In this document: positions 34,861-44,650 of the stretch, one piece after another
Layout of the letters: each line of letters starts with the position of its first letter
Numbering within the stretch: position 1 is the first letter of the stretch
DNA from: JALEVB01 sp022768265
GTDB taxonomy: Bacteria > Bacillota_I > Bacilli_A > Erysipelotrichales > Erysipelotrichaceae
DNA: 64,000 nt
NCBI GenBank assembly: GCA_034168985.1
Contig: JAXFJE010000037.1
Coordinates: forward strand, 1-64,000
Direction: 5' to 3'
Notes under the pieces: generated by a model
Told to the model about the DNA's origin: nothing
The model's database searches: none
What the model saw: only the letters and a program-made list of their open reading frames with translations
Position numbers and translations under genes: made by a program

Positions 34861-36214
34861 AGTTTTCTAATAATTTCATGATAGCGATCGTATAGATCTC
34901 AACCTGTTTCATCAAGCTCTCGATCGCACAACTTTCATTTGCATCATGGATATGATTATCTTCACCTAAGAAAGCACAGCCAAATGCAATACAGTTATGA
35001 ATACCTTTAGCGTATGTACCTCCGCCCATGGTCATTGGTAGCGTATCATAATCTTGCGTAACTTCTTGATATGCGCTCAATAATTTAGATACTAATGGAC
35101 TATCAATTGGATAGAACAATGGTTCATGCTTGCTTTGAATTTCAATGACCCCATTTTCATCTTCCAAGTTTTCTTCCATCAAACCAACGATCTGTTTAGA
35201 GATCATCGTAACAGGGAAGCGAATGTCGATCGTAGCATAGATCGTATCCCCTTCTTTATAGATAACACCATTATTCAAGGTCAAGCTGCCATAGTCATCG
35301 CTCAAAGCCACCCCTAGCATCTTACCATCTGTTTCTAAACCAATATGCGAACAATAGAAATCAACAAATGGATCATTATAACCAGCAGTTTTTAATGCAT
35401 ATAGGGCATGAGAAATTGCATTCACCCCTAGATCTGGGGTACTAGCATGAGCAGATACACCTTTGACATCCAAAGTAATGATATCATCATCTTCTTCAAT
35501 GGTATAACTGATATCATTATTGTTAAAATGATCTTCTAACAAACGCTTGCTGAACGAATTTTTTTCTACCTTAACGATGCAATGGTTACAAACCACATTA
35601 CTTGCAACCCCACCTTTGATATCGATGATCTTGGTAGTTTTGCTTTTCATCATCGCAGCAATCATGCCTTTTTCACCATGAACCCCAGGAAAATCACCAT
35701 CCGGAGTAAAGCCCATATCAATATGTCCTTCACATTCAACATAGTGCGCCAAGCATCTTGAACCCGTTTCTTCATTACAGCCCATGATCAAACGAACACG
35801 TTTATTGATATCGATACCCATATCTTTTAAGATCTTCAAAGCAATCATGCTAGCAACCACGGCTCCTTTGTCATCGCTGACGCCACGGCCATATACTTTG
35901 CCATCACGAATATCCATCTTAAAAGGATCGCTATCCCAGCCTTCGCCGCAAGGAACGATGTCTAAATGTCCTAAGACCCCGATAACTTGTTCACCTTGTC
36001 CTATTTGTGCATAACCGCAATAGTTATCTAAATTTTTAGTTTCAAAACCTAATTCATCACAAATTTTCAAGGCAGCATGCAAACAATCTTTTGGCCCTTG
36101 GCCAAAAGGTGCATCCGCACTAGCTTGTCCTTCTACGCTATTATAACTTACTAGCGTTGATAGATAATCAAGCAATTGTTGACGATATTTTTCCACATAT
36201 TGTTTAACTTCCAT
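34859..36214 (-). CDS. pepV: M20 dipeptidase PepV-like
   Basis: 451 residues. Zinc ligands in VLGHLDIVPCGEGW (His about 83), GRGVSDDKGA (Asp), CNEETGS (Glu-Glu pair), DGDFPG, and the late HDANESCAI (His). PepV frees amino acids from dipeptides in the cytoplasm; the size fits (about 450-470). The dimerisation domain lies between about 190 and 310. Follows exoIII after 12 bases in an operon with aminopeptidase P. Confidence 0.92.
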   Translation of the reverse strand: MEVKQYVEKYRQQLLDYLSTLVSYNSVEGQASADAPFGQGPKDCLHAALKICDELGFETKNLDNYCGYAQIGQGEQVIGVLGHLDIVPCGEGWDSDPFKMDIRDGKVYGRGVSDDKGAVVASMIALKILKDMGIDINKRVRLIMGCNEETGSRCLAHYVECEGHIDMGFTPDGDFPGVHGEKGMIAAMMKSKTTKIIDIKGGVASNVVCNHCIVKVEKNSFSKRLLEDHFNNNDISYTIEEDDDIITLDVKGVSAHASTPDLGVNAISHALYALKTAGYNDPFVDFYCSHIGLETDGKMLGVALSDDYGSLTLNNGVIYKEGDTIYATIDIRFPVTMISKQIVGLMEENLEDENGVIEIQSKHEPLFYPIDSPLVSKLLSAYQEVTQDYDTLPMTMGGGTYAKGIHNCIAFGCAFLGEDNHIHDANESCAIESLMKQVEIYTIAIMKLLEN

Positions 36215-36226
36215 AACTATTCTCCC

Positions 36227-36979
36227 TTAAAGCTCAATTTCCAACGATACTGGACAATGATCTGAGCCTAATATATTACTATGTATTTTAGCATCCTTTA
36301 GCTTATCTTTCAAATCTTTCGATATCACAAAGTAATCAATCCGCCAACCAATGTTCTTGCTTCGAGAATTAAAACGATAGCTCCACCAAGAATATTCAAC
36401 CTTATCAGGATATAGATAACGGAAAGTATCGATAAAGCCACTAGCTAATAATTCCGTAAACTTTGCTCGCTCCTCATCAGAAAAGCCCGCATTTTTATGA
36501 TTACGATCTGGATTTTTTAAGTCAATCTCATTATGAGCAACGTTTAGATCACCACAATAAATGACACTTTTGTGCTCACTCAAGCGAACTAGATTACTTC
36601 TTAACCAATCTTCCCACTCTTGGCGATAATCCAAGCGTAATAATCCTTCTTTGCTATTTGGTACATAAGCATTCACCAAATAGAAATTATCATATTCTAA
36701 CGTGATCACTCGCCCTTCATCATTATGCTTATCATCATTAAAATCGTAGCTAACGCTTAATGGCTCTTGTTTTGCAAAGATAGCAGTCCCTGAATAACCT
36801 TTACGTTGAGCACTGTAAAAATACTGATGATAGCCTGGTAAATCTAATTGCAACTGATGAGGCTGCATCTTAGTTTCTTGAATGCAGAAAAAATCAGCAT
36901 CCATGTCCTTAAAAAAATCTTCAAACCCTTTGGTTACACAAGCACGTAACCCATTAACGTTCCATGAAACAAAGCGCAT
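36227..36979 (-). CDS. xth: exodeoxyribonuclease III
   Basis: 250 residues. RFVSWNVNGLRA (1-12), CIQETKMQ (Glu about 35), YCGDLNVAHNEIDLKNP, SWWSYRF, and GSDHCPVSLEIEL at the end, the full AP endonuclease/ExoIII series. Repairs abasic sites and trims 3' ends. Sits between pepV and the M24 gene; the M24 stop directly precedes its ATG. Confidence 0.95.
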   Translation of the reverse strand: MRFVSWNVNGLRACVTKGFEDFFKDMDADFFCIQETKMQPHQLQLDLPGYHQYFYSAQRKGYSGTAIFAKQEPLSVSYDFNDDKHNDEGRVITLEYDNFYLVNAYVPNSKEGLLRLDYRQEWEDWLRSNLVRLSEHKSVIYCGDLNVAHNEIDLKNPDRNHKNAGFSDEERAKFTELLASGFIDTFRYLYPDKVEYSWWSYRFNSRSKNIGWRIDYFVISKDLKDKLKDAKIHSNILGSDHCPVSLEIEL

Positions 36980-38764
36980 TTATCTTACTACCTTTCTAGT
37001 TTGCGTTTTTAACCATACCTTATGTTCTTCATCTAAATAAGGCGCAATCGTTTTATAAACCAATTCATGATATTCATTTAATAAATTAATTTCACGATCA
37101 TTCATCAAGCTAACATCTAAAGCATCCATATCAATTGGACAGAAGGTCAATGGTTCAAAATGTAAAAATTGTCCATATTCATTATTAGTACCTTTGGTTA
37201 CTAATAATTCATTTTCGATACGAATCCCAATGACATCAGGAATATAGATTCCTGGCTCATCCGTAACGATCATTCCTTCTTCTAAGGCCACCGTGGCTGC
37301 CACCCCTTGGCCCCAGCGAATATTATGCGGTCCTTCATGAACGCTCAAGACATGACCTACTCCATGCCCTGTTCCACATTGATAATCTATGTCATGTTCC
37401 CAACAGATACCACGTGCCAAAATATCTAAGTTTGCCCCCGTCGTTCCATGCAAAAACTTAGCTCCCATCAAATTCAGCATCGCTCTTAAGACCGTCGTAT
37501 AATAGAAACGCTCCTTATCACTAACCTTACCTAGGCAGATCGTTCTGGTTATATCTGTTGTTCCTTCATAATATGTACCACCGCTATCAACAAGCAAGAA
37601 ACCACTATTATCTAATTTGGCATTGCTGTTAGCATTAGCGCTATAATGCATCATTGCTGCATTGCCTTTATAAGCACAGATCGTACTGAAAGAAGGCTCA
37701 ATATAACCCTTATTTTCTTGCCGCAAAGCATATAATTTATCTTGCACGCTGATTTCATCAAGCTCGATCTTGCCAACGTTAGACTTTAACCAATAAATAA
37801 ACTTGGTCATCGCCACCCCATCTTTGATGTGGGCATTTTTGGTATTTTTGATCTCAACATTATTTTTGATAGCTCGATATCTAACGATCGGATTGACCTT
37901 ATCAATGATCGTTCCGCTAATTTGATCATATAGATAAGCATTTAACTTGCTGCTATCTACCATGACCTTCTTATCATTCAAAAGTTTTAGATCACCAGCG
38001 ATTGCTACATAATCCTTGATGTTGACATTTGCTTTTTTTAACTTGTTCAAGACGTCATCACTGATTTTTTGACCATCAATATATAGGTTAACTTCCTTTT
38101 TGCAAACTAAAGCATAGGCATAATTAACTGGGGTATGCAAAACATCATCACCACGTAAATTAAATAACCAAGCGACATCTTCCAAACTAGTAACTACCAA
38201 GGCATCACAATCTTCATCCTTGATATCTTGCCTAACCTTAGCAATCTTTTTGGTAATGCTTAGTCCAATATATTTATCGTCTAAGATAAAAGCTAAGCTA
38301 TTTGGCATTGATGGACGATCTTCCCAGATCATATCTACTAGATCTTCATCAGCCTTGATCTTGCCATGCTTGCTTGCTAATTTACTAGCTAGCTCATTTT
38401 TGACCTTAGCATTTACCACTGTTCCATCAAAGCCAATAGTACCATTATGGGGACAATTTGTTACTAAATATTCAAAGACCGTAGGCACTTTAGCCATACC
38501 CATCTTAAATAATTTGATTCCAGAATTTTTCAATTGTTTTTCAGCCTGCGTAAAATAGCGCCCATCGGTCCATAGACCAGCTTCCTTGGCTCCCACGACC
38601 AAAACGCCTGCCGAACCAGTAAAACCGGACATATAACTACGACATTTATAATGATCTGCTATATATTCGCTCATATGATCATCATCAGTAGGAATATAAT
38701 ATAGATCGATCCCTTTTTGGCTCATCAATGATCTTAAAGCCATTATCTTATCTTTAATGTTCAT
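36980..38764 (-). CDS. pepP: aminopeptidase P (M24 family)
   Basis: 594 residues, long three-domain type: two creatinase-like N-terminal domains (about 1-310) then a pita-bread M24 domain. Metal ligands: VDSGGTYYEGTTDITRT (two Asp), CGTGHGVGHVLSVHE (His), DEPGIY (Glu) and IENELLV (Glu). Cleaves the bond before proline in X-Pro peptides. Cytoplasmic, as in other long forms. First gene of the pepP-xth-pepV operon. Confidence 0.93.
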   Translation of the reverse strand: MNIKDKIMALRSLMSQKGIDLYYIPTDDDHMSEYIADHYKCRSYMSGFTGSAGVLVVGAKEAGLWTDGRYFTQAEKQLKNSGIKLFKMGMAKVPTVFEYLVTNCPHNGTIGFDGTVVNAKVKNELASKLASKHGKIKADEDLVDMIWEDRPSMPNSLAFILDDKYIGLSITKKIAKVRQDIKDEDCDALVVTSLEDVAWLFNLRGDDVLHTPVNYAYALVCKKEVNLYIDGQKISDDVLNKLKKANVNIKDYVAIAGDLKLLNDKKVMVDSSKLNAYLYDQISGTIIDKVNPIVRYRAIKNNVEIKNTKNAHIKDGVAMTKFIYWLKSNVGKIELDEISVQDKLYALRQENKGYIEPSFSTICAYKGNAAMMHYSANANSNAKLDNSGFLLVDSGGTYYEGTTDITRTICLGKVSDKERFYYTTVLRAMLNLMGAKFLHGTTGANLDILARGICWEHDIDYQCGTGHGVGHVLSVHEGPHNIRWGQGVAATVALEEGMIVTDEPGIYIPDVIGIRIENELLVTKGTNNEYGQFLHFEPLTFCPIDMDALDVSLMNDREINLLNEYHELVYKTIAPYLDEEHKVWLKTQTRKVVR

Positions 38765-38834
38765 TTTTTGTTGCTCTCCTATACTATTAAATTATACACA
38801 ACCTCCTCGCAAATTAAAAGCCAGATACCTAAAA

Positions 38835-38858
38835 AGGATGATCTTAAACGATCATCCT
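38835..38858. terminator. hairpin upstream of pepP
   Basis: AGGATGATC/GATCATCCT around TTAAAC, with A5 on the left and TTTTC on the right. It would end minus-strand transcripts coming from the 39-kb gap. Confidence 0.6.
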
Positions 38859-39409
38859 AATTTTCTTTTTTTATTTATGATTTCAAAAACTGTATTTTGC
38901 TCATTTCAAGCCATTTGATCGATCATCTAGTTAATTAACTACTTTTTCTATCTCTATACATTTTTGTAATCATCAATTAACATTCATGATTGATTTTAGC
39001 TTGAATAATTAAATATTCAATTTTAAATGATTAAACTGTCCATTGGTCTAACCTCATGTAGACTTTTCACTTTCTATGATCTGAAAATTTTAAAAGCTGA
39101 ATACTTTCAAGTGCTATAAGCTGAGGCAAAAGATAATTATTTTTTATTACTTTTAAGTATTCACTTTTCCGTCTTTAGCAGTATCTACAAACTAACTAAA
39201 GACGTCATCTTAATATTCTAGTAGTACCTCTTTCATGATAGATCCTCCTTGAGATGTCTCTATCTCTTTTTGTACTTATATATTATCATGGATAGATATT
39301 CTAACAAGTCTATTTTTAAAAAATTTTTTATGTTATAATTAAATAGTATTGAGCATTATTTTACACTAGTTACAAACTCAGCAAATAATAGATATTGTTG
39401 AGTTTTTTA
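38859..39409. other. 550-base gap with decayed or RNA-like content
   Basis: No full gene. Minus strand: a strong AAGGAGG at about 39245, an eight-codon ORF MKEVLLEY (ATG at 39236), and the same frame continues past stop codons as a protein-like string, ending before 39150, so it may be a decayed small gene. A nine-base inverted repeat (39170-39178 and 39196-39204, CGTCTTTAG/CTAAAGACG) follows. Plus strand: a possible short RNA near 39345. Nothing recognised in 38860-39150. Confidence 0.4.
39345..39408 (+). ncRNA. possible small RNA
   Basis: TATAAT at 39334-39339 and, about 40 bases on, a terminator-like hairpin with AACTCA (39375-39380) and TGAGTT (39399-39404) and a T6 tail, with no ORF between. 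It would give a transcript of about 60-65 bases. The -35 is poor (TATTTT). Weak candidate. Confidence 0.3.
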
Positions 39410-40117
39410 TCAGTTAAAATATGAATAGTTAGCTTCGATAACTTGAATATATTCTTCTAAACAGTAACCTTCTTCATATATTTCTTTAGCATTCTCAATT
39501 CCCACAAAACGATAATGCCAAGGTTCAAACTGCACGCCAGTTATTTCTTGTTTGTCTAAAGGATAGCGCAAGATAAAACCATATCTATGTGCATTTTCAG
39601 CCAACCATTCATAAACTTCTTGATTACTTGTATAATTCATATCACTATTGATATCTACAGCTAAACCAGTTTCATGCTCACTAGTTTTTGGTAAAGCAAC
39701 CTCTTTTTGGGTAAGAACTAATGCTTCATCTTCATTTAATCCATTACTAAGGTAATTTAAATACCGTTCTTTAAATAATTCTTCTTGTTGATTATAATCA
39801 CGATAACCCGAACGAACAAATGCTCGCAGTCCAAGCTCTTTCATTTCATCAAACATTTGTTTTAAATATGGGTATATTCGTTTATCAATCAATTGACCAT
39901 TTCTCAGTTCATACTTTTCAAAATAATAGTTATCCATTAATGGGTGTTCAGCATTGACTAAAAGAAGCATTTCTTCTTTCCAATCGTTATCCGTTGCCTC
40001 AACTTCAATTTTATTAATTGAAAATTTTACAAAGGTCTTATATCCAAGATAAATATCCCCAACACCCAACAATAATATCATCATTAATTTAAATATAATT
40101 TTCAAATAGCTATGCAT
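39410..40117 (-). CDS. VanY-type D-Ala-D-Ala carboxypeptidase
   Basis: 235 residues. N-terminal membrane anchor (about 7-25), then a VanY domain: RSGYRDYNQQEELF, SEHETGLAVDIN (His-x6-Asp zinc pair) and EPWHYRFVG (Glu/His pair). Trims terminal D-Ala from cell-wall stem peptides outside the membrane. Single gene with no visible resistance partner, so probably general wall remodelling. Confidence 0.9.
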   Translation of the reverse strand: MHSYLKIIFKLMMILLLGVGDIYLGYKTFVKFSINKIEVEATDNDWKEEMLLLVNAEHPLMDNYYFEKYELRNGQLIDKRIYPYLKQMFDEMKELGLRAFVRSGYRDYNQQEELFKERYLNYLSNGLNEDEALVLTQKEVALPKTSEHETGLAVDINSDMNYTSNQEVYEWLAENAHRYGFILRYPLDKQEITGVQFEPWHYRFVGIENAKEIYEEGYCLEEYIQVIEANYSYFN

Positions 40118-40349
40118 AAATATCTCCTCAACTTTAATACACGATAATCTTAATATTTTTTGAAAAAATAGTTATTACTTATTTATCAATAAAAACTTAC
40201 AAAATCATGATAATTTATTTGCCTTAATATATTAATTGGAGATAATAACTTTTGAACATTTCGTAAATAATCAAATATAAAAGATGCTTACCAAGTATAG
40301 GTAAACATCTTAAATTAATAAAAAACCATTATCAATTATCTTTAGAATT
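40118..40349. other. intergenic gap, VanY to prfB
   Basis: About 230 AT-rich bases. Holds the prfB terminator hairpin; no ORF or RNA gene seen otherwise. Confidence 0.5.
40280..40310 (-). terminator. secA-prfB terminator
   Basis: AAGATGTTTACC paired with GGTAAGCATCTT (one mismatch) and a short T tract on the minus strand. Confidence 0.6.
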
Positions 40350-41448
40350 CTAGATTTGAGCTTTTAAATATGCGAAGATGAAGGCATCAAGATCACCATC
40401 CATGACCCCATTAACATCTGTTGTTTCATAAGCAGTTCTAAGATCCTTGACCATCGTATAAGGACAAAAGACATACGATCTAATTTGTGAACCCCATTCA
40501 ATGGCTTTTTGTTCACCTTTGATCGCATTGATCTCAGCTTGTTGTTTCTCGATCATTTGTTGATACAACTTGCTCTTTAACATATTTAAACAGCGTTCAC
40601 GATTTTGGATCTGACTTCTTTCCGTTTGGCAGCTAACCACGATACCACTTGGTTTATGCAACATCCTTACTGCACTATCAGTTTTATTGATATGCTGACC
40701 ACCAGCCCCACTAGCACGCATGGTCGTAACCTCTAGATCATTGTCCGCAATTTCAATTTCGATTTCATTATTAAACTCTGGCATGACATCTACCGATGCA
40801 AAACTAGTATGGCGACGACCCCCAGCATCAAAAGGTGATATCCTAACCAAGCGATGTACACCCTTTTCTGCTTTTAAGTAACCATAGGCCATATAACCTT
40901 CTACCAAGATGCTGCAAGATTTGATTCCAGCTTCATCCCCGTCTTGATAATCCAAGACCGTAATCTTATAACCTTTTTTCTCAGCATAACGACAATACAT
41001 TCGATATAACATCGCACACCAGTCCTGAGACTCCGTACCTCCAGCCCCAGGATGAAGTTCGATGATGGCATTGCTGCGATCATATGGCTGACTTAATAAT
41101 ACTTCAACCTCGAACTTTTCAAAGGTTTTTTGCATGTTTAGATAATCTTCTTCGACCAGCATCAGCATTTCTTCATCATAGGCATCTTTAAGTTCATCAA
41201 GATTTTCTTGGATCATCTTAAAGGCTTTATCTATCCTAGCATAAGTTTCGATTACATTTTTCAAGCTATTGGTTTCTTGGATGATCCTTTGCGCTCGCTT
41301 TGGATCGGTCCAAAAATCTTCTTGTGCCATCATAGCTTCATTATCTGCAATCTTACTTTCTTTTTGAGCTAGGTCAAAGAGAAGAGCCAAGTTGTTTTAA
41401 CTTGGCGATATTAGCTTTTAAGCTTTGGGTAAGTTCATATAATTCCAT
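40350..41448 (-). CDS. prfB: peptide chain release factor 2 (programmed frameshift)
   Basis: Recognises UGA and UAA stop codons. Frame 0 begins at ATG 41448, one base inside the secA stop (TAATG), and meets an in-frame TGA after 24 codons (41376-41374) at CTT TGA C, the conserved +1 slippage site; the +1 frame then runs to 40350. The summed product is 365 residues, the standard RF2 length. Motifs: SPF (in RISPFDAGG) for stop recognition and GAGGQHINK with the catalytic GGQ. The purine-rich internal Shine-Dalgarno seen before this site in most prfB genes is not evident. Confidence 0.95.
41373..41379 (-). other. prfB +1 frameshift site
   Basis: CTT TGA C on the minus strand. When RF2 is scarce the ribosome stalls at TGA and slips from CTT to TTT, so RF2 controls its own level. 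Confidence 0.93.
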
Positions 41449-43802
41449 TAAGCTTGTTTCCTTTCAACTACGATGCGAACATTGATACAGAAAGTAACGA
41501 CATCAATAGAAATTTGTTGCATCATATTTTCGAACATTTCATAACCTTCTTGCACATATGCTTGCAATGGATTATTTTGAGCATAACTGCGCAAATGGAT
41601 ACCTTCACGCAATTTGCTCATGGCATCGATATGATTGACCCATGAACGGTCGATCATCTTTAAGACCATCGTTTTTTCAATAGGCAAGATCTGTGCTTTA
41701 ACATCAGCGATCTTAGTTTCATATTCATCCCAAGCTTTTTGCGAAATGATGGTGATAACTTCATTCACGCTTTTATTTCGCAAGCTATCAGCTTCGATCT
41801 TATCTTTAAAGCCCATATTGGCAAAAGCTTCTAATAAACTTTCGATATTGATCTCTTCGGTTTTACCATTAACGCTGACATGATTATGAACGATCTTATC
41901 CGTTACTCGTCCAAACATATCTTTGACGATTTGATGTACATCATCATGATCTAAGATGAAGTTGCGTTGCTCATAAATGATTTCTCGTTGTTGTCTTAAG
42001 ACATCATCATATTGTAACAGGGTCTTACGAGCATCAAAGTTTACGCCTTCAACACGTTTTTGTGCACTTTCGATAGATTTGCTGACAGTCTTTGATTCAA
42101 CAGGCGTATCCCCTAGTTGAGCAAATAAGCCTTCCATTCTTTCTGAACCAAAGCGTACCATTAGATCATCTTGCACGCTGACATAGAAACGTGAAAAACC
42201 TGGATCTCCTTGACGACCGCTTCGACCTCTTAACTGATTATCGATACGGCGTGATTCATGTCTTTCACTACCAAGAACTGCAAGACCACCTAATTCTTTA
42301 ACTCCCTCTTGTAATTTGATATCTGTACCACGTCCTGCCATGTTGGTTGCGATCGTAACCGCACCTTTGCGACCGGCATTTTTGATGATATCAGCTTCAC
42401 GTTGATGGTTTTTTGCATTCAATACTTCATGAGGAATCTTACGTGATTTCAACATCTTACTGATAAGCTCACTGGTTTCAACAGCGATCGTACCGACAAG
42501 TACGGGTTGTCCTTTAGCATGTAGTTCAATGACTTCATTGACCAAGGCTTCATATTTTGCTTTTTTCGTACCAAAGATCGCATCTGGATGATCGACACGC
42601 GCTACTGGACGATTGGTAGGAATGACGATAACGCGCATATTATAAATGCTTAAGAATTCTTCTTCTTCGGTCTTAGCTGTACCGGTCATACCTGACAATT
42701 TATTATACAATCTAAAGAAATTTTGATAAGTAATGGTTGCTAAAGTGGTAGTTTCATCTTTGATGGTAATTCCTTCTTTAGCTTCAATAGCTTGATGCAG
42801 ACCATCAGAATATTGACGTCCTTTCATCAAACGACCAGTATTTTGGTCAACGATCAAAATTTCATCATTTTCTTGATCTACGACATATTCAACATCTCTA
42901 CCCATGATGTAGTTCGCTTTTAGAGCTTGATTAATATGATGAACCGTTTGGGTATTATTGATATCAAACAAGTTTTTAACTTTAAAGAATTTTTCACCTT
43001 TAGCTACCCCAGCTTCTGTCAAAGTAGCGATACGATCTTTAACATTGATTTCATAATCCACATCTTTTTCTAGGCTCTTAACAAAGCGATCAGCTTGGAT
43101 ATATAAATTAGCTGTTTGCTTGCGACCACCCGAAATGATCAATGGCGTACGTGATTCATCGATCAAGATACTATCGACTTCATCGACCAAGGCGAAGTTT
43201 AATCCTCGTTGTACACGATCTTCTTTACGAGTAACCATGTTATCACGCAAGTAGTCAAAACCAAGTTCAGAGTTGGTCGTATAGGTAATATCACATAGAT
43301 ATGCTTGTTTCTTTTGCGCTGGTGTCAATTGTCTTAAATTCAAGCCTACGCTCAACCCTAAGAAACGATGGATCTGCCCCATCCACTCTGAGTCACGTTG
43401 CGCTAAGTATTCATTGACCGTAACAACATGTACCCCTTTTCCTTCCAAGGCATTTAAATAAACAGCCATGACCGATGTCAAGGTCTTACCTTCACCTGTC
43501 TTCATTTCGGCAATATCGCCACCTTGCATGGCACACGCACCGACCAATTGCACAAAATAAGGGAATTCACCAATTACACGGTATGCTGCTTCCCTAATGG
43601 TCGCAAATGCTTCTACCAAAATATCATCTAAAGTTTCACCTTTAGCTAAGCGTTCTTTGAACTCTTGGGTCTTAGCTTTAAGCTGTTCATCGCTCATATT
43701 GCGATAAGTATCTTTTAAAGCTTCAACAGGCTGAACTTTTTTTTCAATTTCTCTTAATCTTCTTTGATCTGTATTAAACAATTTTTCTAAAAAATTTGCC
43801 AT
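41448..43802 (-). CDS. secA: preprotein translocase ATPase SecA
   Basis: 784 residues. Walker A MKTGEGKTLTSV (about 100), DEAD-like VDEVDSILIDESRTP, preprotein crosslinking region, helicase II with GRGTDIKL and GRSGRQGD, and the scaffold/wing domains. It drives Sec export of proteins across the membrane. The C-terminus stops at VVERKQA, without the Cys-rich zinc tail that many SecA proteins carry; this is a known short form. Next gene prfB overlaps the stop, so the two are coupled. Confidence 0.96.
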   Translation of the reverse strand: MANFLEKLFNTDQRRLREIEKKVQPVEALKDTYRNMSDEQLKAKTQEFKERLAKGETLDDILVEAFATIREAAYRVIGEFPYFVQLVGACAMQGGDIAEMKTGEGKTLTSVMAVYLNALEGKGVHVVTVNEYLAQRDSEWMGQIHRFLGLSVGLNLRQLTPAQKKQAYLCDITYTTNSELGFDYLRDNMVTRKEDRVQRGLNFALVDEVDSILIDESRTPLIISGGRKQTANLYIQADRFVKSLEKDVDYEINVKDRIATLTEAGVAKGEKFFKVKNLFDINNTQTVHHINQALKANYIMGRDVEYVVDQENDEILIVDQNTGRLMKGRQYSDGLHQAIEAKEGITIKDETTTLATITYQNFFRLYNKLSGMTGTAKTEEEEFLSIYNMRVIVIPTNRPVARVDHPDAIFGTKKAKYEALVNEVIELHAKGQPVLVGTIAVETSELISKMLKSRKIPHEVLNAKNHQREADIIKNAGRKGAVTIATNMAGRGTDIKLQEGVKELGGLAVLGSERHESRRIDNQLRGRSGRQGDPGFSRFYVSVQDDLMVRFGSERMEGLFAQLGDTPVESKTVSKSIESAQKRVEGVNFDARKTLLQYDDVLRQQREIIYEQRNFILDHDDVHQIVKDMFGRVTDKIVHNHVSVNGKTEEINIESLLEAFANMGFKDKIEADSLRNKSVNEVITIISQKAWDEYETKIADVKAQILPIEKTMVLKMIDRSWVNHIDAMSKLREGIHLRSYAQNNPLQAYVQEGYEMFENMMQQISIDVVTFCINVRIVVERKQA

Positions 43803-43865
43803 ATTAGACCTCCATCCTAATCTATCTAATTATACATAATCTAAGTACTATGTGCAAAAGAAATA

Positions 43866-43894
43866 TTGCAAAAAGCTTAAAAAAGGCTTATGAT
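43866..43894 (+). promoter_or_regulatory. tRNA-Gln (CTG) promoter
   Basis: TTGCAA (43866-43871), 17-base spacer, TATGAT (43889-43894), 20 bases before the tRNA. Confidence 0.75.
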
Positions 43895-43914
43895 ATTAAA
43901 GTATCTATCCATCT

Positions 43915-43990
43915 TGGGGTATCGCCAAGCGGTAAGGCTGCAGACTCTGAATCTGCCATTTCTCTGGTTCGAATCCAGATACCCCAGCCA
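43915..43990 (+). tRNA. tRNA-Gln (CTG)
   Basis: Acceptor TGGGGTA/TACCCCA with discriminator G, encoded CCA; anticodon loop CTCTGAA gives CTG. Acceptor and T arms closely follow the TTG isoacceptor at 2 kb. Confidence 0.94.
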
Positions 43991-44001
43991 TATACAAATT
44001 T

Positions 44002-44029
44002 AGCCTTATTTTTGATAAGGCTTTTTTTA
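44002..44029 (+). terminator. tRNA-Gln terminator
   Basis: AGCCTTAT/ATAAGGCT stem, T7 tail; overlaps the convergent comFC stop. Confidence 0.88.
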
Positions 44030-44650
44030 TGGATTGTATGCTACGACCACGATCCTTAAGCGTCTTTGACCATTATCTAAAAGCTTGATAGCTTGCTTCA
44101 AGGTTGCCTTGGTTGAGCACACATCATCTACCAATAATAATTTAGTAGGAATAGCCACCTCTTTCAAACCTAGACGTAAAGCTTGACGCTTGTTAGCTGA
44201 TAACATTTTTTGTTGGGTATCATCTATTTTATACAAACAATCACAAAAGGGTAAATGACAATCTTGAAACATCAAATGCAGATGATCAAAACCTCTTTGA
44301 GCTAATTTACTTTGGCTTGATGGCATACAAACCAAATGATAGCCATGATACCTAAAAGCAAGATAATGATTAAGATCTTTTAAGAAAACTTCATGCAAAG
44401 CTTCATCAAAACATTCTTTGTATTGAATCAATAAGCTGCTAAAAAAAGCATCATATTGATAAAAGCTTTCTGCTTTGACCTTTTCGACAACAAAACGTCG
44501 TTTTTTAAGTGCCAATTGTCGCTGACAATGACCACACAAGCACAATTTGCTTAAATATATCGTCAAAAGATCATGACCATTTTCGATAGGGCCATCACAC
44601 CACAAACATCTTGTTAGCGTTGGCCTTTTGACATTTTTGAATACAGGCAT
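44027..44650 (-). CDS. comFC: ComF family phosphoribosyltransferase-like protein
   Basis: 207 residues. N-terminal Cys4 zinc motif (CLWCDG, then CLCGHCQ) and the PRPP-binding LLLVDDVCSTKATLKQA (about 170-186) of type I PRTases. In Bacillus ComFC acts with ComFA in DNA uptake for transformation. The start overlaps comFA by 56 bases, so the order comFA-comFC is kept. No other competence genes lie in the window. Confidence 0.85.
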   Translation of the reverse strand: MPVFKNVKRPTLTRCLWCDGPIENGHDLLTIYLSKLCLCGHCQRQLALKKRRFVVEKVKAESFYQYDAFFSSLLIQYKECFDEALHEVFLKDLNHYLAFRYHGYHLVCMPSSQSKLAQRGFDHLHLMFQDCHLPFCDCLYKIDDTQQKMLSANKRQALRLGLKEVAIPTKLLLVDDVCSTKATLKQAIKLLDNGQRRLRIVVVAYNP

